Source of the DNA: Planococcus wigleyi | GTDB taxonomy: Bacteria > Bacillota > Bacilli > Bacillales_A > Planococcaceae | DNA length: 64,000 bases | Reading direction: 5' to 3' | Assembly: GCF_014836985.1 (NCBI RefSeq) | Contig: NZ_JACSPU010000005.1 | Coordinates: 371,136 to 435,135, forward strand | Shown: positions 28,422 through 36,333 of the stretch, piece after piece | How the letters are laid out: every line of letters begins with the position of its first letter | Position numbering within the stretch: the stretch's first letter is position 1 | Position numbers and translations under genes: made by a program | The notes under the pieces: generated by a model | Told to the model about the DNA's origin: nothing | Databases searched by the model: none | What the model saw: the letters and a program-made list of their open reading frames with translations, nothing else

Positions 28422-28450
28422 ATACTATAGCAATAAAAGATAACTGTCAA
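28422..28450 (-). promoter_or_regulatory. Promoter of the cysH S-box leader
   Basis: TTGACA (28450-28445), 17-base spacer, TAGTAT (28427-28422), ending about 40 bases before the riboswitch. Confidence 0.7.
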
Positions 28451-28518
28451 TAAAACTCTGAAAATATCATTTATTTAATTCCTTTACTTAACAATTTTCA
28501 TTTCTTGATTCAATCTCC

Positions 28519-29334
28519 TTAAACTTCCTGCACACTAGCCAAAAACCAGCCATTCTTTAAGCTTTCTTTATTGTAGGAAAAGCGAGTTTGGTCTTTAGCG
28601 CTTTGCACAATCCCGCCTGCCGCTTCAACAATCGCCTGGCCGGCGGCCGTATCCCATTCCATAGTGGGCGCAAAGCGGGGGTAATAATCCGCCCCGCCTT
28701 CTGCCACCAGACAAAATTTCAGCGAGCTGCCTGCCGAGACCTGTTTGACCGGTTGGCTGCCATCGTTTATGCGATCGATAAACTCCTGCGTTTCAGCGGA
28801 CATATGGGATCGGCTCGTTACGATTCGAGTGTGACCCATAGCTTTTTTAGCAGCTAACAGAGTGCTTTTTTTAAACAGTTCATCGGCTTTTTCAAAATTT
28901 CCAGCTGAAGCGTCTTCCAGTTTAAATGCCCCCTTGTTTTCTTCGCCGTAGTAGAAAACATCCGTTGCCGGCACATAAATCACTCCCAGAACCGGATAGT
29001 TCCCTTCTATTAAAGCGATGTTGACGGTAAACTCGCCATTGCGTTTGATGAATTCCTTCGTGCCGTCGAGTGGATCCACCAGCCAAAACCGCTGCCAGTT
29101 TTTCCGCTCTTCGTAAGGAATTTCACTGCCTTCTTCACTCAGGACCGGTATGTCTGGGTATGCAATCTGCAGTCCTTTTTCAATAGCCTGATGCGATCGT
29201 TGATCGGCAATTGTCAGCGGTGAATCGTCGGCCTTCGCTCTAACGATCAATTTCTGTCCATAAACCGCTATGATCTCTTGACTAGCTGCAAGGCTGATTT
29301 CCAGCAGTTTGACCGGATCGATGTCACCAGCCAT
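28519..29334 (-). CDS. cysQ: 3'(2'),5'-bisphosphate nucleotidase
   Basis: 271 residues of the inositol-phosphatase fold. Metal-binding motifs are complete: SEEGSE near residue 67-72, WLVDPLDGTKEF (DPxDGT) and C-terminal EWDTAAGQAIVEAAGG (WDxAA). It removes the 3' phosphate from PAP, the by-product of PAPS use, protecting the cell from PAP build-up. The ATG overlaps the cysC stop (TGATG), so it is translated with cysC. Confidence 0.93.
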   Translation of the reverse strand: MAGDIDPVKLLEISLAASQEIIAVYGQKLIVRAKADDSPLTIADQRSHQAIEKGLQIAYPDIPVLSEEGSEIPYEERKNWQRFWLVDPLDGTKEFIKRNGEFTVNIALIEGNYPVLGVIYVPATDVFYYGEENKGAFKLEDASAGNFEKADELFKKSTLLAAKKAMGHTRIVTSRSHMSAETQEFIDRINDGSQPVKQVSAGSSLKFCLVAEGGADYYPRFAPTMEWDTAAGQAIVEAAGGIVQSAKDQTRFSYNKESLKNGWFLASVQEV

Positions 29335-29936
29335 CAGCCCAGATATCCTGCTTTCTTCAAGTAATCTGTAATTGTCTGAACCGACTCTTCCAAAGTCTGC
29401 TTGTCGGTTTCAATGACGATTTCAGGATTCACCGGTTCTTCATATGGCGCATCGATGCCTGTGAATCCTTTGATTTCACCTGCTCTGGCTTTTTTATAAA
29501 GCCCTTTCGGATCGCGAATTTCGCAAGTATCCACGTTGCACTTGACGTATATTTCAATGAATTCATCTTCTTCAAGCAAGGCACGCACCTGGTCGCGGTC
29601 TTCCTGATAAGGTGAAATGAATGCCGATAAAGTCAATACGCCTGCATCGCTCATCAGCTTTCCGACTTCACCGATCCGGCGAATGTTTTCAGTCCGGTCT
29701 TCCGGGCTGAATCCCAAATTTTTATTCAAACCATGGCGGACATTATCTCCATCCAGCAAGTACGTACGGATTCCAAGCGCGTGGATCTCTTTTTCTAAAG
29801 CCACGGACACCGTCGATTTCCCTGATCCCGATAACCCGGTAAACCACAAGACCCCGCTTTTGTGATTGTTCAATTTCTGTCTGTCTTCTTTTGTGACACT
29901 CGATTCATGCCAAACGATATTCGTTGATTTGGTCAT
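29334..29936 (-). CDS. cysC: Adenylylsulfate (APS) kinase
   Basis: 200 residues. Walker A loop GLSGSGKST near residues 34-42, followed by [21 protein letters not shown], the APS-binding signature, and [25 protein letters not shown]. Phosphorylates APS to PAPS. GGAGGAG before ATG, 12 bases from the SLC13 gene. It is notable beside an APS-type reductase, which could use APS directly. Confidence 0.95.
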   Translation of the reverse strand: MTKSTNIVWHESSVTKEDRQKLNNHKSGVLWFTGLSGSGKSTVSVALEKEIHALGIRTYLLDGDNVRHGLNKNLGFSPEDRTENIRRIGEVGKLMSDAGVLTLSAFISPYQEDRDQVRALLEEDEFIEIYVKCNVDTCEIRDPKGLYKKARAGEIKGFTGIDAPYEEPVNPEIVIETDKQTLEESVQTITDYLKKAGYLG

Positions 29937-29947
29937 TTTTTCTCCTC

Positions 29948-31726
29948 CTAAAACCAGTAGTAGTAAACGATTCCGATAGTTACCGACATGACCAGAATGC
30001 TGAGCGGCGTTCCCACTTTGACATAATCCATGAATTTATAGCCGCCTGGTCCATAGACAATCAAGTTGGTCTGATAACCGATCGGTGTAATAAAGCTTGC
30101 AGATGCGGCAATCGTGATGATCACTGCGAAGCCCATAGGATCAAGCTGCAAGTTGCTGGCCATTTCAATGCCGATGGGAATCATCAGGACAGCTGCCGCA
30201 CTATTGGTGATCAGTTCTGTAAAGATGCTGGTCAGCAGATAAATTAATACCAAGATCGCCAGCAGGCCGAATGGCTGCCCAACTGCCAATAGCCCATCGG
30301 CTACCCACTGTGCCAGACCGGTTTTGGTCATGGCCGCTCCAACCCCGAATGCACTGGCAATCAGCAGCAGCACATTGAATTGCACATCGTTTTTCGCATC
30401 ATCCATAGACACTGATTTGGTCACCAATAAAATCAGCACCGCCAACGCCATCGCTTTGAACATGCTCAACCAGCCGACAATGACACAGGCGATTGCCCCC
30501 AGCAGCACCAGTAATGAAAACCAGCCCACCAAGCGGCTTTCCTGCAGCGTTTTGGGTGTTTTCATAGAAGACACCACATAAAAGTCATTGGATTGCTGGT
30601 ATTTTTCCACAAACCCATTGCCGGCGAGCAACAACAGCGTATCGCCCGGCCGCAGAATAATATCACCGACTTTGCTTTTGATGCGTTCGTTATTACGGTG
30701 GACAGCCATAACGCCTGCATCATAGCGTGAGCGGAACTGGGATTGCTTGATGGTTTTCGACAATAGCGACGATTCATGGGAGACCACCGCTTCTGCCAGC
30801 TGCGTATTGCCATTTTTCAAATCATCCAATTGCAGGTCGGTTCCTGTCTTCAATGTCAGCCCTTTTCTTTTTTGCAGATCCGCAATGGTGGCAATAAGCC
30901 CCGTAAAGATCAGGCGGTCTCCAGACTGTATGACCGTTTTGGAGCTGACCGATGAAATCCGTGTCTGATTCCGGATGATTTCTATCAAGTACAATCCTTT
31001 TAAATCACGTAATTTAGCTTCCTCCACTGTTTGATTGGCATGTGGAAACGTTTCTTCCACCACCATTTCAGCGATGTATTTCCGGGAATCTTCAGCCACC
31101 TGTTTGCTGAACCCTTTGTTCTCAGGCAAAAGCATGTTGCCGATGGTGAATAAATAAATCAAGCCGACAATGGTGATGGGAATACCGACAATCGCCAATT
31201 GGAATAAGGAAAATCCAGGAAGCCCGTAATCGATCAGCATGCCATGGACCACTAGATTCGTCGAAGTCCCCATCAGTGTGATGGTTCCGCCTAAAATTGT
31301 TACATACGATAAAGGAATCAATACTTTGGATGGTGCAATGTTCCGTTCTTCACACCATTTCTTCAATAATGGCGTCAATGTCACGACAATCGGCGTGTTA
31401 TTCAGAAAAGCTGAAATCAACGGAAGCGGCAGAAAAATACGAAACAGCGAACCCTTCAGGCTTTTGCCCTTGTTCAGCCAGCCAATCATCATCTGGTCGA
31501 TCAGGCCATGCTTTTGTACGGTGCCGACTACTATGAACAATAAGGCGATGGTCAGCATTCCCGGATTGGAAAAGCCGCGCAGCGCTTCTTCTGTCGTTAA
31601 AATTCCAGATAGCAGCAAAACCACCAATGCCGAAAACACAATCATATCCGGGCGGGCAATTTCAAAAAGCAACGCACTGACCATAGCGACGATGACAATT
31701 AGCACAAAAACCATTGAGACTGACAT
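29948..31726 (-). CDS. SLC13-family permease with RCK_C domains, probable sulfate transporter
   Basis: 592 residues from ATG 31726 (AAGGATGG upstream); TTG 31732 is an alternative. N-terminal block of hydrophobic segments with [21 protein letters not shown] and [17 protein letters not shown] (the SLC13 NT motif), a cytoplasmic insert of about 200 residues containing two TrkA_C/RCK_C-like domains ([20 protein letters not shown] and [20 protein letters not shown]), then a second membrane block with a matching [16 protein letters not shown] motif. Placed 18 bases after sat and before cysC, so sulfate uptake is the likely job (inference). No CysP- or CysTWA-type transporter is in the window. Confidence 0.85.
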   Translation of the reverse strand: MSVSMVFVLIVIVAMVSALLFEIARPDMIVFSALVVLLLSGILTTEEALRGFSNPGMLTIALLFIVVGTVQKHGLIDQMMIGWLNKGKSLKGSLFRIFLPLPLISAFLNNTPIVVTLTPLLKKWCEERNIAPSKVLIPLSYVTILGGTITLMGTSTNLVVHGMLIDYGLPGFSLFQLAIVGIPITIVGLIYLFTIGNMLLPENKGFSKQVAEDSRKYIAEMVVEETFPHANQTVEEAKLRDLKGLYLIEIIRNQTRISSVSSKTVIQSGDRLIFTGLIATIADLQKRKGLTLKTGTDLQLDDLKNGNTQLAEAVVSHESSLLSKTIKQSQFRSRYDAGVMAVHRNNERIKSKVGDIILRPGDTLLLLAGNGFVEKYQQSNDFYVVSSMKTPKTLQESRLVGWFSLLVLLGAIACVIVGWLSMFKAMALAVLILLVTKSVSMDDAKNDVQFNVLLLIASAFGVGAAMTKTGLAQWVADGLLAVGQPFGLLAILVLIYLLTSIFTELITNSAAAVLMIPIGIEMASNLQLDPMGFAVIITIAASASFITPIGYQTNLIVYGPGGYKFMDYVKVGTPLSILVMSVTIGIVYYYWF

Positions 31727-31744
31727 GGGCAACCATCCTTCGAT

Positions 31745-32908
31745 TTAGTTACTTGCTACGGTCTCCCGCAAGCCTTTGATGAGCACATCGGCTACTTCCG
31801 GACGGGAAAATTGTTTTGGCGGCTTTTCTCCGTTGCGAAGCAATTCACGCACTTTCGTGCCGCTTAAATGGACATGGTTTTCTGCAGTGTGCGGGCACGT
31901 CTTGGCTGTTGCCATGTTTTCGCAGGCATTGCAGTAGAATGAATGCTCAAATTTAAAGATTTGGATGTCCAGTTCGTCTTCAAACTGGCTGATGAATTCC
32001 TGTGCTTCGTATGTGCCGTAATAATCGCCCACGCCGGCATGGTCGCGGCCGACGATGAAATGCGTGCAGCCATAGTTCTTGCGGACGATGGCATGAAGAA
32101 CCGCTTCTTTTGGTCCTGCATAACGCATTGCCGCAGGATAAATGGCGAGACGCGCTCTGTCTGCAGGGTAATAATGCTTCAAAATGACCTGGTAGCTTTC
32201 CATCCGTACCGCTGCTGAAATGTCATCGGATTTCGTCTCGCCCACCAACGGGTTCAACAATAAGCCGTCGACGACTTCCAATGCGGCTTTCTGAATGTAT
32301 TCATGCGCACGGTGCACTGGGTTGCGTGTCTGGAAACCGACAATCGTCTTCCAGCCAAGTTCCTGGAACAACTGGCGCGTTTCAACGGGATCCAAGTGGA
32401 ATTCCTCGAATTCGCTATGGTCCGGGCGATTCAATAAAGTGATCGGGCCTGCTAGGTAAACATCGCCGCGTTCATATAATTTCTGTACGCCGGCATGTGC
32501 TTCTTCCGTCGTTCCGTAAATTTTCTCTGCTTCCAATTGCTTGTCATATGCGTATTTTTCCGTCAGTTCGAGTGTTCCGTAAATAACGCCGTCTTCACCT
32601 TTCAAAGCAATTTCGTCGCCGACCTGATAGCTTTCCGCTTCTTCTGCCGTAACTGGCAACGTAATCGGCACGCTCCAAACCGTTCCATCGCTGAGGCGGG
32701 ATGTATGTACCACACTTTCATAATCTTTTTGTCCAAGGAAGCCGGTCAATGGGCTGAAGCCCCCGATGCCGATCAGTTCCAAATCCGAGATTGCCCAATC
32801 TGAAATGAATAATGAAGTCAGCGATTCTGCATTTTTCAATGCCTTTTCTCTTTCAGTGCCCGTTACCTGTCTGTTTACCAATTCTCCACCGTGTGCTTTA
32901 ATCGTCAT
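31745..32908 (-). CDS. sat: Sulfate adenylyltransferase
   Basis: 387 residues. Single-polypeptide ATP sulfurylase: [15 protein letters not shown], the [12 protein letters not shown] active-site motif (about residues 192-203), HHxxH-like [12 protein letters not shown] and a cysteine-containing [17 protein letters not shown] zinc-like loop. It activates sulfate to APS. SD GGAGGTAACGA. First gene of the sat-SLC13-cysC-cysQ unit under the S-box leader at 32994-33151. Confidence 0.96.
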   Translation of the reverse strand: MTIKAHGGELVNRQVTGTEREKALKNAESLTSLFISDWAISDLELIGIGGFSPLTGFLGQKDYESVVHTSRLSDGTVWSVPITLPVTAEEAESYQVGDEIALKGEDGVIYGTLELTEKYAYDKQLEAEKIYGTTEEAHAGVQKLYERGDVYLAGPITLLNRPDHSEFEEFHLDPVETRQLFQELGWKTIVGFQTRNPVHRAHEYIQKAALEVVDGLLLNPLVGETKSDDISAAVRMESYQVILKHYYPADRARLAIYPAAMRYAGPKEAVLHAIVRKNYGCTHFIVGRDHAGVGDYYGTYEAQEFISQFEDELDIQIFKFEHSFYCNACENMATAKTCPHTAENHVHLSGTKVRELLRNGEKPPKQFSRPEVADVLIKGLRETVASN

Positions 32909-32993
32909 TTCGTTACCTCCAAGGTTAGTTGTAAATTCTGTTAGTCATTCCGAAAACGTTCTGAAACCAAATTTCCAAAGCGTTCAGACAAAA

Positions 32994-33151
32994 AGAAAAG
33001 GACCCTCTTCGACAAGAAGAAGGTCCGGAAAAACAAAACAATCTTCTTATCTTCTAGGCCGATAAAAGCCTATTGGAGTTAGCACCGTTTCCTTAAAGGA
33101 GGGTTGCTGAGACATCAAAGGGCCAATCCCTCCGTCTCTCTTGATAAGAAC
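32994..33151 (-). ncRNA. SAM-I riboswitch (S-box) of the sat operon
   Basis: Minus strand: GTTCTTATCAAGAGAGACGG, AGGGATTGGCCCTTTGATG, CTCAGCAACC, GGTGCTAACTCCAATAGGC, GATAAGAAGA, then a terminator with GGACC / GGGTCC and TTTTCTTTTT. Sits about 90 bases before sat. Confidence 0.95.
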
Positions 33152-33198
33152 GCATATTCAATTTTGATATGAATTGTTTGAAATATTTGATTTCACAA

Positions 33199-33227
33199 AG
33201 TATATAATAGACTATTCCGAGTGTCAA
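33199..33227 (-). promoter_or_regulatory. Promoter of the sat S-box leader
   Basis: TTGACA (33227-33222), 17-base spacer, TATACT (33204-33199); a near-consensus sigma-A promoter placed just before the riboswitch. Confidence 0.75.
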
Positions 33228-33425
33228 ACTATGTTTTAAGTTTTTTTTATTTTTCTGGATAGAAAAGCTGGCATACCAGCGGATTGGCGAGAATAAAATT
33301 ATTTAACATATATAAAAAAGATTAATACTGAGCCAAGAATTATCGCTGGCCACCGCTGAATGATTGCTGCTAAACTTTGAGAAGACTTTTTTGGTAGTAT
33401 TAAAAGAGTTGAGGAGGCGAAGAAG

Positions 33426-34058
33426 ATGACGGTGATACCGATTATGATTGAGTTGGAAGGCAAACGAGTCGTGATTGTTGGCGGTGGGCGTATCGCGAAA
33501 CGGAAGCTCAGTGGTTTGCTCGACAGCGGAGCAGAGCTGACGGTAATCAGTCCAGTGGCGGCCCCGGAAATAGCCGAATGGGCGGAAGAAGGAAAAATTA
33601 ATTGGAAACAAAAAAACTTCGAGCCAACAGATGCCGAAGATGCTTTTATGATGGTCATCGCTACCGATGACCCGGCTGTCAACGCAGAGGCAAGAAAAGC
33701 TGCACATCCGCATTGCCTGGTAAATGCTTCTGCTGAAGCGAAAGCCGGAAATATCCATTTTCCAGCCCATGTCAAAAGAGGCAAATTGAGCATCGCGGTT
33801 TCAACAAACGGGGCCAGCCCCATGCTCGCAAAAAAAATCAAGCAGGAGCTGCAGGCTCAGTTTGATGAAAGTTATGAACGGTATCTGGAGTTTCTTTTTG
33901 AAGCGAGACAACTTTTAAAGAAGACACAGATTCCACAAAATACAAAAGAAGAATACCTCCGCGGGTTTCTGGATGAACCTTTTCTACAGACTGCACTTCA
34001 GCAAGAGACGCTCCGGGAATTGCGGCGGCTGGTGGATAGAAAAAAGGACTTGGAATGA
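33426..34058 (+). CDS. Precorrin-2 dehydrogenase (SirC/Met8-like)
   Basis: 210 residues. N-terminal NAD-binding fold VVIVGGGRIAKRKLSGLLDSGA, then VIATDDPAVNAEA, LVNASAEAKAGNIHFPA and the SIAVSTNGASPMLAKKIK helix typical of the dehydrogenase part of CysG/Met8. It oxidises precorrin-2 to sirohydrochlorin between CobA and SirB. Divergent from the sat operon and with no S-box leader of its own, although the other siroheme genes are under one. SD GAGGAGGCGAAGAAG. Confidence 0.92.
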   Translation: MTVIPIMIELEGKRVVIVGGGRIAKRKLSGLLDSGAELTVISPVAAPEIAEWAEEGKINWKQKNFEPTDAEDAFMMVIATDDPAVNAEARKAAHPHCLVNASAEAKAGNIHFPAHVKRGKLSIAVSTNGASPMLAKKIKQELQAQFDESYERYLEFLFEARQLLKKTQIPQNTKEEYLRGFLDEPFLQTALQQETLRELRRLVDRKKDLE

Positions 34059-34076
34059 TTCATTCCAAATCCTTTT
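34042..34076. terminator. Terminator overlapping the stop of the precorrin-2 dehydrogenase gene
   Basis: AAAGGACTTGGAATGA pairs with TCATTCCAAATCCTTT (one wobble and flanking A/T runs); the TGA stop is inside the stem. Confidence 0.75.
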
Positions 34077-34109
34077 GAACCGCTAAATTAGCCAGCTTTT
34101 GAAGCTGTG

Positions 34110-34625
34110 TTATTTTCTATACTTGATTGCCAAGCCCTTTAAGAAATTGCGCGCATAGCGGTCGCCGCATTCTTTGTAGTTTTTATGGCCCACTTTTCGC
34201 AGCAACGCACCCAACTCGCCTCTTGTCACAGTCACGCCTGCCAAATCCCAAATCTCCAGCATGTCCTCACTGTTCAGCTGCAAAGCGATTTTCACTTTCT
34301 TCAAAAGCAAGTTGTTGGAACGCTCGTTTGTCGATTCCGGGAATTCAGGTTGCCCTGGTTTCGGCTCCTGACGGCCTCTCTTGAAAATGATGAAGCCATT
34401 CAAAAACGATTCAAACAGATGGTCATCCGCTCGGATGTAGTCATCGTTATCCTGTTCGGCCCAAATGCTGTCATCCTCTTCTTCGCTTTCAGGTGTTTTC
34501 GTCAGCACTTTCAGCACTTCGTCCTTGCTCAAATCAATGCCGCCCAATTTAAAAATCTCGACCATATCGTTATTTTTTATATCCAGTGCATAACGCAATC
34601 TGATCAATAAATCATTATTATCCAT
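34110..34625 (-). CDS. DUF1456 family protein (YehS-like)
   Basis: 171 residues consisting of two copies of the DUF1456 helical repeat: NNDLLIRLRYALDIKNNDMVEIFKLGG (residues 3-29) and NNLLLKKVKIALQLNSEDMLEIWDLAG (about 103-130), each followed by a D/RGELxALL(R/T)K segment. The linker is acidic. Function unknown; the repeats resemble small DNA- or protein-binding helices. CAGGAGGCAAAG before the ATG. Confidence 0.88.
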   Translation of the reverse strand: MDNNDLLIRLRYALDIKNNDMVEIFKLGGIDLSKDEVLKVLTKTPESEEEDDSIWAEQDNDDYIRADDHLFESFLNGFIIFKRGRQEPKPGQPEFPESTNERSNNLLLKKVKIALQLNSEDMLEIWDLAGVTVTRGELGALLRKVGHKNYKECGDRYARNFLKGLAIKYRK

Positions 34626-34731
34626 TTTCTTTGCCTCCTGTTGATTTCCAGTAATGAATGCTTATCCACTATAAATCCATCCCTAATAATAGCACATAAT
34701 TCACAGTTCATCAGGCTTCCGGAAAGACAGC

Positions 34732-34760
34732 AAAAAAAGACAGCTTTATATCGCTGTCTC
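34732..34760 (-). terminator. Terminator overlapping the end of the 70-residue gene
   Basis: AGACAGC / GCTGTCT stem, T-run on the minus strand; the stop codon of the gene at 34746 is in its loop. Confidence 0.75.
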
Positions 34761-34958
34761 TTGATTTTCTTTATTTTTAATGTCTTTTAATTGCTTTACT
34801 TTATCCTGTAGAACCGTAATAATTTCCAGGGATTCAGGGTCATTTAATGATTCATCATAAAAAAACTGCAGGTCCCGTTCAATATCCGCAAACCGTTCAT
34901 TATAATGCCTCAGTTTTTCCGCAATGATCAATTGCTTCGCTTCTTCTACACTCTTCAT
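34746..34958 (-). CDS. Small hypothetical protein, 70 residues
   Basis: A short, highly charged, probably all-helical protein (VEEAKQLIIAEKLRHYNERF, then DPESLEIITVLQDKVKQLKD) with possible coiled-coil character. Support for being real: GCGGAGGTC eight bases before the ATG and a terminator at its stop. Similar to Spo0E-sized proteins only in length; the Spo0E SxxxD signature is not seen. Function unknown. Confidence 0.6.
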   Translation of the reverse strand: MKSVEEAKQLIIAEKLRHYNERFADIERDLQFFYDESLNDPESLEIITVLQDKVKQLKDIKNKENQETAI

Positions 34959-35069
34959 TTTATTGTGACCTCCGCTTTGATGACCAACAAACCTATTCTT
35001 TTCTATTTTCCCTTTTCTAAACCTTTTTAACCCTTTATTTTTGTCTTTTCTGTGTCTATAGATACATCC

Positions 35070-35117
35070 ACCTAAATTGTCAACCTAGTTTACAATTTAG
35101 GTTTTTTATGTTATGAT
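35070..35117 (+). promoter_or_regulatory. Promoter with overlapping inverted-repeat operator, carD-like gene
   Basis: Perfect 11-base inverted repeat ACCTAAATTGT (35070-35080) / ACAATTTAGGT (35092-35102) with an 11-base spacer. The right arm overlaps -35 TTTACA (35089-35094); TATGAT follows 17 bases later (35112-35117). Arrangement suggests a repressor or activator site. A weak terminator is the alternative since TTTTTT follows. Confidence 0.6.
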
Positions 35118-35150
35118 GAATTTAGTTGAGATACGTTGAGGAGGAAAAAA

Positions 35151-35666
35151 ATGTTCACTATTGGAGATCACATCATTTATTCCGCCCATGGTTTATGTAG
35201 AATTGACGATATTCAGGACGTAACCGTTTCTGGCGTCACCAAGCAGTATTACAAATTGCATCCTTTGGAGAATACCCGAGTGACCATCAGTACACCAGTC
35301 GACAACGAAAAAGTTGTCATGCTGAAACTTCTTCAAAAAGAAGAAGCCCTTGAAATTATTGAGACGTTCAAGCAGCCTGGAGGCGAGTGGACCAACCATC
35401 CAAACTCCCGCTTAAAGAAATATTCTGAAGTTATCAATACGGGAGAACGCATGGAAATTGCGAGAGTCGTCAACACGCTGATGCGCAAGAAGTTCGAAAC
35501 GCAACTAGAGAAAAAGACGCTCTATGAACGCGATTATAAACTTTTAAACAATACCCAAATCATTCTTTTCAAAGAACTGGCACGTGCGCTTGGCACCAGT
35601 TTTGAGGAAATCAATAAACAAATCAATGACATGATCAAGGAAGATGAACCTCTTCCGGTCGTGTAA
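35151..35666 (+). CDS. CarD family transcriptional regulator
   Basis: 171 residues from ATG 35151 with GAGGAGGAAAAAA upstream. N-terminal Tudor-like RNA-polymerase-interacting domain (FTIGDHIIYSAHGLCRIDDI, then YYKLHPLENTRVTISTPVDN) and a C-terminal helical domain (LYERDYKLLNNTQIILFKEL). CarD proteins bind the polymerase beta subunit and stabilise promoter open complexes; the Bacillus members are less studied. Single gene with its own promoter. Confidence 0.9.
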   Translation: MFTIGDHIIYSAHGLCRIDDIQDVTVSGVTKQYYKLHPLENTRVTISTPVDNEKVVMLKLLQKEEALEIIETFKQPGGEWTNHPNSRLKKYSEVINTGERMEIARVVNTLMRKKFETQLEKKTLYERDYKLLNNTQIILFKELARALGTSFEEINKQINDMIKEDEPLPVV

Positions 35667-35685
35667 TAACTGCTTTTCACTATAC

Positions 35686-35731
35686 AAGAACGCCCTGCTT
35701 CATCAATCGGTTGATGAAGCAGGGCGTTCTT
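35686..35731. terminator. Long perfect hairpin, bidirectional terminator
   Basis: A 21-base perfect stem (35686-35706 with 35711-35731) closed by TCGG, starting AAGAACGCCC. It separates the converging CarD-like and MarR genes. Confidence 0.85.
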
Positions 35732-35742
35732 CGAATTTTCGG

Positions 35743-36207
35743 CTAAATACCCCAATCGGATTTCAAAATGTCCTTGAGGATTTCCATTTGATCGGGGCCG
35801 ATTTTCTCAGCGACCTTATTTTCCAACTGAACTTTTAGCGCTTCGTTTTTCTCATAGCATTCTTCCCCAAAAGCCGTCAGCCGGATACACTTTTCTTTTT
35901 TATTATTTTCCACATTCCTTACTTCCACTAATCCTTTAGAAGCTAAATTTTTAATGAACTTATGGATCGCCTGCCTGGAAATATCCACATTTTTCGTAAC
36001 GTAGGCAATGGTGGGCTGTTTTTTATAAATGCGTGCCATAATGTACCATTCAGAATTGGAAATATGGAATTCGCTATTATCATTCCATGCCTTCTCCGAA
36101 ATTCTCCGCGTTGTTATATGGCGTTCGCTTATCAAATCGATCAAATTCAACTTCTGTAATTCCGCGTCCGGGGCCAAACAGTTCACTCCTATCATCTTCT
36201 TCGCCAT
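35743..36207 (-). CDS. MarR family transcriptional regulator
   Basis: 154 residues. Winged helix with ISNSEWYIMARIYKKQPTIAYVTKNVDISRQAIHKFIKNLASKGLVE as the DNA-binding core (about residues 49-96) flanked by helices for dimerisation. The start is uncertain: ATG 36207, ATG 36195, or a TTG near residue 11 that has AGGAG seven bases upstream. Divergent from the GH1 gene at 36334, which could be its target (inference from position only). Confidence 0.85.
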   Translation of the reverse strand: MAKKMIGVNCLAPDAELQKLNLIDLISERHITTRRISEKAWNDNSEFHISNSEWYIMARIYKKQPTIAYVTKNVDISRQAIHKFIKNLASKGLVEVRNVENNKKEKCIRLTAFGEECYEKNEALKVQLENKVAEKIGPDQMEILKDILKSDWGI

Positions 36208-36333
36208 TTAATATACCGATTCCATCTGGCGAAGTCAATTTGTAGAAATACTTACAAGTTTGCGGAAAGTGGTCTGGTTCCCCTCCCTCCTGTTATACTC
36301 TGAATAATAGCTGAAGATGGAGGTTTTTAAGTT

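Noticed and set aside
33299..33841. 180-codon frame antisense to the precorrin-2 dehydrogenase gene
   Set aside because: The plus-strand protein has clear NAD-binding motifs; this frame does not.
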